Origin: Candidatus Mediterraneibacter intestinipullorum
GTDB lineage: Bacteria; Bacillota; Clostridia; Lachnospirales; Lachnospiraceae
DNA length: 35,705 bases
Assembly (NCBI GenBank): GCA_019118665.1
Contig: DWYM01000034.1
Span: 1-35,705 of the forward strand
Direction: 5' to 3'
Shown: positions 15,909 to 25,300 of the stretch, one piece after another
Layout of the letters: every line of letters starts with the position of its first letter
Numbering within the stretch: the first letter of the stretch is position 1
Translations under genes and position numbers: made by a program
The notes under the pieces: generated by a model
Seen by the model: the letters and a program-made list of their open reading frames with translations, nothing else
Databases searched by the model: none
What the model was told of the DNA's origin: nothing

Positions 15909-17307
15909 AGAATTTGCCCGGATCACATACTTTTTTGTGGTCCTATTCATCGCTCTTATGGGATATCTGGTATATTTTACGATCGTCCGAGCCGATACGT
16001 TTGTCAACAGCCCTTATAACCAGAGGCAGGACGCGTTTGCCCAGAAGGTGGTGCGGGGCCAGATCACGGACCGGAACGGTAATGTCCTGGCACGGACTGG
16101 TGTGGCGGAAGACGGAACAGAGACGAGAGTCTATCCTTATGGCCCGGTGTTCGCCCATGTAGTCGGATACAGTGACACAGAGCTTGGAAAGACAGGGCTT
16201 GAATCTGTCGAGAACTTTGAGTTGCTCACCTCAAACGCTTTTTTCGTGGAAAAGATACAGAATGAGTTTAATGGAAATAAAAATCAGGGAGATACTGTAG
16301 TCACGACTCTGGACGCGGATCTCCAGCAGGCAGCGTATGACGCCCTCGGAGACAACAGGGGGGCGGTCGTGGTCATGGAAGCGGACACAGGAAAGATCCT
16401 GTCAATGGTGTCCAAACCGGATTTTGACCCCAACAATATCTATGCCGACTGGGCGTCATTGAACACAGATGAAGAGAACAGTCCCCTCCTGAACCGTGCG
16501 ACGAGCGGCTCCTATGCGCCCGGTTCGGTATTTAAGATCGTCACGGCGCTGGCGTATATCCGTCAGGACAGCAGCTATTCATCCTATACCTACGACTGCG
16601 CGGGCTCGATCACCGTGGACGACACAACGATCCCATGCTTTGACAATATCGTGCATGGGTTCGAGGATCTGAGGAGTTCCTTTGCGAATTCCTGTAACTC
16701 TTCATTCGCCAATATCGGACTTTCCCTTGATATAGACGGATACCGCAGCACAGCGGAGGATCTGCTCTTTAATTCCTCTCTGCCCAGTATCCTGGACTAT
16801 ACGAAGAGTTCCTTTGCGCTGGATGCGGGGTCAAATACGGCAGAGATCATGATGACGGCAATGGGACAGGGAAAGACAACAGTCAGTCCGTATCATATGG
16901 CGCTTATCACACAGGCGGTCGCAAACGGCGGCACACTCATGGAGCCATATCTTGTGGAGCAGGTGACGAATTATACAGGCACCGAGGTGCGCAGAAATGT
17001 GCCGAAAAGCTACAAAAGGCTCATGACCTCCGAGGAGGCGGCGCAGTTGAAGGAGTACATGACTACAGTGGTAAGTGAAGGGACCGGATATGAACTCAGC
17101 GGACGTTCTTATACTGTTGCGGGAAAGACCGGAACAGCAGAGTACAGTCTTGTGGACGGTGAAAAGACCCACTCCTGGTTCGTTGGATTTACCAATGTAG
17201 ACAATCCGGAACTGGTCATCAGCGTGATCACGGAAGGATCCGACGGAAGCGCCTCGGGCAGAGCAGTCAATATAGCGGGAAGGATTCTTGATTCTTATTA
17301 TAATTAG
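15802..17307 (+). CDS. Class B penicillin-binding protein (transpeptidase)
   Basis: Peptidoglycan D,D-transpeptidase of 501 residues. Basic cytoplasmic N-terminus (1-36), membrane helix (about 42-62), short dimerisation/pedestal region, then the transpeptidase domain. Active-site motifs are SVFK (S242 nucleophile, K245), SCN (297-299) and KTG (442-444). ATG 15802 is supported by AAAGGAAG at 15787-15794, 7 nt spacing, even though it lies 107 bases inside the ftsW-type gene. Typical elongasome PBP2 proteins are larger; this short form pairs with the SEDS protein in clostridial gene clusters. Confidence 0.93.
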   Translation: MAWEEQRPERRRRTDQNSRKSQNRGRAKSRERVLNKEFARITYFFVVLFIALMGYLVYFTIVRADTFVNSPYNQRQDAFAQKVVRGQITDRNGNVLARTGVAEDGTETRVYPYGPVFAHVVGYSDTELGKTGLESVENFELLTSNAFFVEKIQNEFNGNKNQGDTVVTTLDADLQQAAYDALGDNRGAVVVMEADTGKILSMVSKPDFDPNNIYADWASLNTDEENSPLLNRATSGSYAPGSVFKIVTALAYIRQDSSYSSYTYDCAGSITVDDTTIPCFDNIVHGFEDLRSSFANSCNSSFANIGLSLDIDGYRSTAEDLLFNSSLPSILDYTKSSFALDAGSNTAEIMMTAMGQGKTTVSPYHMALITQAVANGGTLMEPYLVEQVTNYTGTEVRRNVPKSYKRLMTSEEAAQLKEYMTTVVSEGTGYELSGRSYTVAGKTGTAEYSLVDGEKTHSWFVGFTNVDNPELVISVITEGSDGSASGRAVNIAGRILDSYYN

Positions 17308-17322
17308 CAGAAGTGAGCGGCT

Positions 17323-17667
17323 ATGCGGATAAAATTTTACTGTGATCTGTATGTCAGTGAATGCTGGCAGAAAAAAAAGGAAAGAATCATAAAAAGGCTG
17401 AAGCAGAACAGACTCCAGCCTCAGGTATATGTGATCGCGTTATCTCAGGGAAAGCAGAACAATATGGAAATCTTTTCCAGTGTTCTTTTGAAGCAGCATA
17501 TATTCAGGGATGCGGGGCTTTTCGTGGTAGGCATTGCCGATGGCTATGATGAAGCTCTGTCCATCATTACCGCGATCACAGATCAGATATATAAAGAAAC
17601 AGCGGATGCCGATATCCGCCGGTTCATACTGGACCGGCAGGAAGAATATGAAAAGGCGGGACGATAG
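17323..17667 (+). CDS. Conserved-looking hypothetical protein, 114 residues
   Basis: I do not recognise a named family. Soluble alpha/beta-looking protein with a basic stretch near the N-terminus (KKKERIIKRLKQNRLQP) and hydrophobic strands VYVIALSQG and GLFVVGIADG. It lies 15 bases after the PBP gene and directly abuts the DUF2953 gene (TAG immediately followed by ATG), so it belongs to that operon. The position next to DUF2953 and gerW hints at a spore-related or cell-surface role, which is inference only. The ribosome site is weak (AAGTGAG). Confidence 0.75.
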   Translation: MRIKFYCDLYVSECWQKKKERIIKRLKQNRLQPQVYVIALSQGKQNNMEIFSSVLLKQHIFRDAGLFVVGIADGYDEALSIITAITDQIYKETADADIRRFILDRQEEYEKAGR

Positions 17668-18573
17668 ATGTTACATATCATTCTCCTTATCTTGAAAATA
17701 TTTGGACTACTGCTTCTCGGGATATTGGGACTTGCCCTTCTCCTCGTCATTGTCATCCTTGTCTCCCCTGCTGTGTACAGACTGGAGGCGTCAGGACAAG
17801 ATACGCCGGAGAGTATAAGAGGAAAGCTCAGGTTCCACTGGCTCCTCCGCCTCATATCAGGAGAGCTGTGCTATGAAGACAGACATCTGACCTGGCATAT
17901 CCGGGCTGGATGGAGGCGGTTCGGGAGCGACATGGAAAACAACAGCTCCGGGGATTCCGGGATTATGGAAGAGAAACTGCCTGAACAGCGAAAGGAGAAG
18001 CCTGAGGAAGCCTCTTTAAAACAGTCTCAAGTTCATGAAAAGAATAACAGCCCTGCCGGGCATATTGCCGAAAAAGAACGCGCGGAGAGCTCTGAGAGCG
18101 GACAGACCGGGAAGAAAAAAGATTCCCTGCATGCAAGAGCAGAGAAGTTTTGGGAAAAGATAAAATATACAATTCAAAAGATTTGTGATAATATAAGGTC
18201 ATTAATAAAGAAAAAAGAACGCCTGACCGCATTTATCCAGAACGAGGTGCATAAAAGCGTATTTTTTAAGACTGTGCGCGAACTGAGGCGCTTTCTGAAG
18301 ACGCTGCGTCCCCGGGAGGCAGATGTATATGCGGAATTTGGATTCACAGATCCGGCTGTGACAGGCTATGTGCTCGCCCTGATCAGCATGATCTATCCGT
18401 TCATAGGAGAGTATACAGAGATCCTGCCGGATTTCAAACACAAGATATTTCGCGGCAGGATATTCGTAAAGGGCAGAATCCGCGCTTTTCATGTTGTATC
18501 TTTTGCGCTGCGTCTTCTGATGGATAAAAACGTGAGGACAACATACAGGCATATAAAGAAATTTAAACTTTAA
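17668..18573 (+). CDS. DUF2953 domain-containing membrane protein
   Basis: 301 residues. A long hydrophobic N-terminal segment (3-34) anchors it. Residues 38-70 form a short conserved start (IRGKLRFHWLLRLISGEL), 90-155 is a charged low-complexity linker, and the C-terminal part with LRPREADVYAEFGFTDPAVTGYVLALISMIYPFI matches the DUF2953 pattern. In Bacillus the homologue (YtfI) is encoded just before YtfJ/GerW, the same order as here, so a sporulation link is likely. Biochemical function unknown. Confidence 0.85.
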   Translation: MLHIILLILKIFGLLLLGILGLALLLVIVILVSPAVYRLEASGQDTPESIRGKLRFHWLLRLISGELCYEDRHLTWHIRAGWRRFGSDMENNSSGDSGIMEEKLPEQRKEKPEEASLKQSQVHEKNNSPAGHIAEKERAESSESGQTGKKKDSLHARAEKFWEKIKYTIQKICDNIRSLIKKKERLTAFIQNEVHKSVFFKTVRELRRFLKTLRPREADVYAEFGFTDPAVTGYVLALISMIYPFIGEYTEILPDFKHKIFRGRIFVKGRIRAFHVVSFALRLLMDKNVRTTYRHIKKFKL

Positions 18574-18635
18574 ACAACATCCGGGATCAATGTTTATCAC
18601 AAAATATGACAGGCTTATTTGAGGAGGAAAAAGAA

Positions 18636-19034
18636 ATGGCTGACGTAAAAAATGATTTTAAGACAACACTGGAGTCTCTGTTCCGGGGCATGGACGGAGT
18701 CGTATCATCCAAGACAGTGGTAGGGGATGCAATCCACATTAACGATACGATCATCCTCCCTCTTGTCGATGTGTCTTTCGGGATCGGGGCAGGAGCCTTT
18801 TCCGGTGAAAAGAAAGAAAAAGGCATGGGCGGGATCGGCGGTAAGATGTCCCCCAGCGCGGTCATCGTCATCCAGGGCGGCAAGACAAGGCTTGTAAACA
18901 TCAAGAACCAGGATACGATCACAAAGATCCTTGATATGGTGCCGGATGTGGTCGACCGCTTCACCACAAAGAAAGAAGACAAAATGACGGAAAAAGATGT
19001 GATGGATATCCTGGATTCCGAGGAGGAGTCATAG
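18636..19034 (+). CDS. GerW (YtfJ) family spore protein
   Basis: 132 residues. Typical features: LFRGMDGVVSSKTVVGDAI, then a glycine-rich core FGIGAGAFSGEKKEKGMGGIGGKMSPSAVIVI, and the tail DMVPDVVDRF. GerW proteins are forespore proteins needed for efficient spore germination with certain germinants. ATG 18636 follows AGGAGG (18622-18627) with 8 nt spacing; an in-frame ATG at 18606 has no site. It follows the DUF2953 gene as in Bacillus. Confidence 0.92.
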   Translation: MADVKNDFKTTLESLFRGMDGVVSSKTVVGDAIHINDTIILPLVDVSFGIGAGAFSGEKKEKGMGGIGGKMSPSAVIVIQGGKTRLVNIKNQDTITKILDMVPDVVDRFTTKKEDKMTEKDVMDILDSEEES

Positions 19035-19110
19035 GAGAAATCCATCATTCAGTCATAAGCGGGGAGCAGAATGCATAAGATAAAGAAACAGACTTTTCGG
19101 AAGTGATGTC

Positions 19111-19248
19111 ATGAAAAAGTTATGCGGTTTTGCGTTATTCTGGATGGCACTGGGAATGTTCATCATGATGCTCCTTCCGAGCCTGATCTGGGGTGTGATC
19201 CTTACGATCATCTTTCTTGTGGCGGGATACCGGCTGTTCTGCTGCTGA
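19111..19248 (+). CDS. Small membrane protein, 45 residues
   Basis: Reads MKKLCGFALFWMALGMFIMM at its start and ends RLFCC. It is hydrophobic throughout, with two short helices separated by a PSLIWG turn, and cysteines at both ends (C5, C44, C45). ATG 19111 has a weak site (GGAAGTGA). The length, a clean start and stop, and a position between gerW and a terminator argue that it is a real gene of the sporulation operon. Function unknown. Confidence 0.65.
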   Translation: MKKLCGFALFWMALGMFIMMLLPSLIWGVILTIIFLVAGYRLFCC

Positions 19249-19282
19249 ACCAAAAAACGAATATGGATATTATAAGTGTTTG

Positions 19283-19314
19283 AAGCAGCTGTGCGGGAAC
19301 GCGGCTGCTTTTTT
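19283..19314 (+). terminator. Rho-independent terminator after the gerW operon
   Basis: AAGCAGC pairs with GCTGCTT, extended by four pairs with wobbles, followed by TTTTTT at 19309-19314. Confidence 0.88.
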
Positions 19315-19333
19315 AATTTCCAGTAATCTCATA

Positions 19334-19362
19334 TTGTTCCTGATTTGTAAAACAAGTACAAT
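19334..19362 (+). promoter_or_regulatory. Sigma-A promoter of the M26 peptidase gene
   Basis: TTGTTC (19334-19339), 17-nt spacer, TACAAT (19357-19362), 36 bases before ATG 19399. Confidence 0.7.
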
Positions 19363-19398
19363 CAGTCTGGTCATAGAACGACAATTTTTTTGAAAGTA

Positions 19399-22300
19399 AT
19401 GAATCAGACTATGAGAAGAGTAAGAGCCTTGCTTGCGGCGTTTATTACCATATGCGGACTCTTATCGGGAAGCATCGAAGTTACAGCGGCAGGCGTGCGG
19501 GGGATGGAAATCCAGTCGGAAGACACAGCCGTGAGAAAGGGGCAGGAGATTACGCTGACATTTGCCCTTGACGGATATACGGACATCAGAAACGGAGTGA
19601 ACGCGCTGAAAGGAACGCTGGAATTTGACTCGGAGGTTTTTGAGGAAGCTTCAGGAGAAGATTTTGAGACATTAAACTCCTGGGAGCGGATGTTTTACAA
19701 TCCGGATAACGGACAGTTTGTCCTCATCAACAGGGCAGGGAGCATGGAAGGGGAAGCGGTATTCCGTCTCCGCCTGACCGCAAAGCAGTCCATTCCTGCG
19801 AAGGAAGCTTATATTACAGTAAAAGAGCTTTCGGCATCTGAAGGAAATGAAGATCTGTTCCCTGAAGACGGTTCCCTGAAGATCGATTCGATCACGGCAG
19901 AAGGGCCGGCGGGGAATGAAAATGGCGACACTAAAAATGAGGCGGAGGAACTTGGACTTGGAGCTGTCCGCTCGGGAGATTCGGACACTTCCTTTGCGGT
20001 ATTTCTCGTAATACTTACAGCTGCTGGCATCCTTATGGTGGCTGCGCTTATCTTCAAAAAGAAAAAAGTTCTGATAGAGGAAAGGAACAGACATCCAGGC
20101 GGGAAAAAGATCCTGACCGGTATTCTCGTATGCGGACTGGCATCCGCAGCCGTTCTCGCAAGTGTTTCGGCATATACCGTAAAGGGAGACCTGAATGATG
20201 ACGGAAGCGTGGATTATACGGATGCGGAGCTCTTGCAGAAGCATCTGATCGCCCTGGAACTCCTTCCTGAAAAGGAACAGGACAAAGCTGATATGAACTA
20301 TGACGGGAACCTGACAGTCACAGATCTGTCCATATTGATCCGCAGGATAGAAAAGAAGATGAACTATGAGATCCGCCTGTCTTCTGCAACGGACAAGTTC
20401 TATTATGAGAAACAGGAAGAGGCGGAATTAAAGTTTTATGCTTATATTTCCTGCGGTATCCAGGATTCCTGCCAGGCTGTGATCGAGACAGTTACAATGA
20501 ACGGCTCGGAATATGCGGCGGAGCGCCAGGGAGACAGCTCTCTCTACGCAGTGAAAACAAGTGCAGGAGATAATCCGGGAGTGAAGGAATACCGCATCAC
20601 AAAGGTACTCCTTGACAGTGGGCAGGAAGTGAGCGTTGACTATTCTGAAAGGATAGAAGTGCTGAAAAGCGCTCCGGAGGTAATGGGATTTCAGACAGAG
20701 GAGCTGACAGATACGGCACAGATGAAGGTGTCCTTTGTTCTCAGGGATGAGGATTCCGCCCTGACGTCCTCTGATATGAAAGTACTCAGACGATCTGACA
20801 ATAATCTGCTCACCAGTGAAAAACTGCGCGTGGGAAAGAACGAGTTTACTCTGGATCTGGAAGAGGACACTCTCTATGATATCTACATAACAGCGTCTTA
20901 TAACAGAGATTCAGATGAACTGGAGGCGGAAGCGGATCATGCAGGAAATTTATCCGTGGTCAGAGAAGTGCAGCTCAACGTAGACTATAAGTTCCGCTTT
21001 GACAGTATGAAGGTGAAAACCGCAGATGGGATCGAGACCGACCGGTTTAGCCGGAACCAGCCCATGACGCTTACATTTAGGACCGGGAATCATACAGTCT
21101 ATGAGCCGGAGCGGATTATCGTGAACGGCGCTTCCTATACGGTGGAACGGACAGAGGGCGGAGCGGCGGATGAATATTATGTGACGCTGGACGGCTTTCC
21201 ACAGGCAGGGCAGGTGCAGATAAGGGCGGAGCAGCTGATCCTTTCAAACGGAAAGGTGTTTGATCTGGGAGCTGACCAGTCCGTGACCGTCATGGTCTTA
21301 AAGGCGCTGCCCGAAGCAGGCGGACTGGAAGTGTTGGAAGATACAGACAACGGTCTGTTTCGTGTAAGTTTTCATCTATCAGGTCCGGATGGGGCGCTTT
21401 CGGGACATAAAGTAAAGATACGAAACGCTGCGGGCCAGACAGTGGCAGAGACAGAATTCGATGAGAGCTACCTGACAGAAAATGACCAGAAAGAAAAGGT
21501 GTTCGAGCTGGAAATCCCTCTGACTGACGCCGGACTGACGTCAGCGTATACAGTCCGGGTAAAGGCAGACTGCGACCTGACCGCCGATGGGACAGGGACA
21601 GAGCCGCAGAAAATTCTGGCAGAACAGACAGTAAATGCAGCCCCCAGGATCCTGATCACTGACAGCAGCGTGGATGCCGCCTATGTGGAAAAGAGAGGAA
21701 GCGTGGAGCTGGATTATGAGCTTTCCCACAACGTCGAGGCAGAGCTTACTGCTCTTGTGGTCAACAACCTGGAACTGGAAGCCCGGTCAGAACAGCCGGG
21801 GGTCTGGAGGGTGACAGCATCTGCTTCGGAACAGGCGGGAGTACAATCCTTTTCCCTTTCCCAGGCGGTGTTTTCAGACGGAACGATCGTGAGAGGTACA
21901 GATAAATCCGGAACAGATAAAATCTCCGTGGAAGTCCTGAAAGATGCGCCCACAGTCAGGAAGCTCACATGGAGCAAGACGGCTCAGGATGAACTGGAAG
22001 TCCGGTTTGTTCTCGAGGACAGTGACAGCGCGGTTCAGAATGCCGCAATACAGATCATGGAGGATGGCGGAGCGGTACTTGTAAGCGAGACGGTTTCAGC
22101 AGGAAAGAGTCAAGTGTCAGCTCCCCTGACCACAAAAGAGAACTATGTCGTCACTGTGACAGCGGACTATGACCGGGATACAAATGCTCTGGACGATCAG
22201 TCCAATGCCCTCACGGACCAGGTGCTCTACACGGAGAATATTGCAGTGTCAAAGGACGCGCTTGAGTTAAAAGATATTACCAGTACCACGCTTTATTATT

Positions 22301-25300
22301 ACGGTAACGGTACTGTGTCAGAGGTGGATGTGCTGGATATCACAGGCGGGCTTCCTGAGGATGCAGAGAATTATTACGCCTTGATCGAGATGGAGAGCAT
22401 GCCGGACTTTTACTCCGGGATCCGAAGCTTTTTCCAGGACAAAGACACCGGAAGAGTGTACGCAGAGCTGGATCAGGAGGATCTGGTAAGCTATGGCGCG
22501 GACGGCACAAGGAAGGCAGGTCACGCTTTCCCTCTGGGTTATCGTGATGACAGTGGAGACCATCCTGTCATTCAGAGCGCCGAAGAGCTGTTCCGGAAGA
22601 TGGCAGAGGATCCGAAAGGGCGTCACGAGCTGACCGAAGATCTGGATGCGTCAGGTATTTCACCGGATGCCGCGGCAGTGGCAGCTACATTTACAGGCGA
22701 GCTTGATGGAAACGGCCATACGATCTACAATCTGCCCACCAATCTGTTCGGAACACTGAACGGCGCCCATATACATGATCTGGTGATCCAGGACGCCGCA
22801 GTCACTGCATCGCGAAATGGGATCCTGGCGAATGTCATCCAGAACAGGAGCGTGATCGAAAACGTATTCATCGTGGATTCCTCCATCTCAAACGGAGTTG
22901 ACGGACTTGGGGCTTTTACAGGCAGACTTGCGAATTCCACTATCAGAAAGAGCGCGTCAGTGAATGTTTCCGTGAGAGGACTCGTGGCAGTGGGTGGTAT
23001 CGCCGGAAAGACGGAGTCCGGAGCTCTGATCGAAAACTGCTATGTGACCGGGAAGGTACAGGGCACCTATGACCATCCGTCTCTTGGCGCGAGAGTGGGA
23101 GGCATCACCGGTTGGCACGGTGATGGAATGATCAGCCGGTGTTATACACAGGCACAGATCATCGCTCCTGCACAGAAAGGAAACGGCGGCATCATAGGAG
23201 GACCAAACACCGGAAATCCTGTGATCGAATACAGTCTGAGCATGAGCTCCGGCGCGGGATACCGGATCGCAGGGTTTGACGTTCTGGAAAATGCGGCAGA
23301 AGTATATGAGTACTCCGGATCAGACAGTATTACAAACATTACTGACGAGAATCAGGACAACGTCAAAGAGACGGATTCTGTGTATGAGAAAAGCTTTTAT
23401 AAAGATATCCTCGGATTTGATGAGGAGATATGGGATCTGGATGGAGTTGTCTATGAGAAGCGTCCGGCATTGAAAGATGCCCCCATGGAAGAAAACAATT
23501 ATGGGATACCAAATTACAGCGGGCTTCTGAAACATGAGGACTATCAATCTGACCGTGAAAAGGCCTACGCGAACATGGCGAAACTGATGCCTATGGCTGA
23601 TACACGCATGTGGGTGGAGTATGGCAATATGCTTGGAGAAGGAGACGCCCTTGCCGCAAGTACAGTTGACTTTGTCCTTCCATTGGATGAAAACAGCGCC
23701 CTTGTATCCGGCATCCGGAAGGAGGAACCGGACCAGGTGCGGAAGATCCGCATTGTTTTCAAAGATGGGACGATGGAGGAGCATCCGGTCGCGTATGATA
23801 AGCTGACCGGAGGGCTGGCGGCAGTCTACCAGCTAGAAGGCAAGGGGCTGAAATACCAGTTCCACAACTATGCGTCGAATATTGATGCAGCATTTCTTGA
23901 CGAGACAGCGGCTGTAGCAGCAGGATTTGACTATACGACTGATCTCGCAGGACTGACGCCGGAGGAAGAGAGCCGGCTGTACACGGACTATTACAATGAA
24001 AGTGTAAAGAGCAGGATGGAGGACGTGCTGTACAGATTGTTCTCCTCAGGGGAAGAATACCCTACATACTGCGGTCATCCGGCGGTTCAGGCGCTTGCAT
24101 CTGAGCGAATGCGTGATGAAGACATGCTGAAACGGATGCTATACGCATATAATTACTATGACAAGTGGTATCGTATCGATTACAGCGGAGTCCTTCTCAG
24201 TGACCTTATATTCTTTAATGGGGAGATGATGTCAGGAAATATGACGGCTTCCCGCCTTGCGGACCAGCTTCTTTCCGCCCCGGCGGGACAGAGGGATACG
24301 CACAGGACCATAGACTTCTATAACAATGTGCTGAAAAACTATACCGGCAAGACACTGACTGATTTCCTGGGCGGGTTCGCGGGAAGCATCGCGGGATATG
24401 ACGATGCAAACGAGTGGTTCGCCGACAGTTTTGACGGTGTCTTGGTAGAAAAGGAGGCACGCGGCGACAATGGGAAGATACGGTATCGGATCTGGGATAA
24501 TTTAAGCGGACTGGAGGACGTCAGAAAGAGCCTGGTCCTTCAGATCCTCACAGCTCCGCAGGAGGACATGTATCTGATCTCCGTTCCGTCCCAGCTTCTG
24601 GTGGGAAGCATGAACCGGTATACAGACTATCTGAATAAGGATGGGCAGGAGCGTGAGCGGATGCGCAGGACAGCGGAAGCCTATACTGAGAAAATGGGAA
24701 TCTTTTACGGCGTATCATCCCAGTGGATGGACAGTGCGGCGGACCAGCTCAACAGTTTTGTGAACATCCAGTATGACACGAGGCTTGGGTTTCCGGAGAG
24801 CGCGGCTGCCTCTGCGGGCATGCAGGAAAAAGGCCAGACAAGAGACCCGGTCATGAAATGGGTCTATGAAGCGAACAATATGCTCAATGCGTTGAATGGA
24901 AGCGCTGCCGTGGCGGACGGAAACATCGTGATTTGGATGTGGTCCGAAGCGCTTGGGACCAGCGATTATACCTTCTTTACATTCAGCCACGAGACCGCTC
25001 ATAACCAGGACGGCAGGTATTTCTACGGCGGAGCAGGAAGAAGGAAAGGGACCGGCGGAGAGGCGCATGCGGATGGGAATATCGCGCAGGAGATGCGGGA
25101 CGGCATTATGGTGTTCAATATCTCAAAAATTATGGACATCGGAACTGAGATGACCAACAACTTCAGCTATGAGAGGATCGATTCAAAGGAAAAGATCCAC
25201 AGCTATTACAGGGAGATGTTTGAGACCGGCTATATGCTGGATTATCTGGCGGCACAGGCGTTCCTTCAGCTCACTCCCCAGCAGCAGGCGGCCGTGGCTG

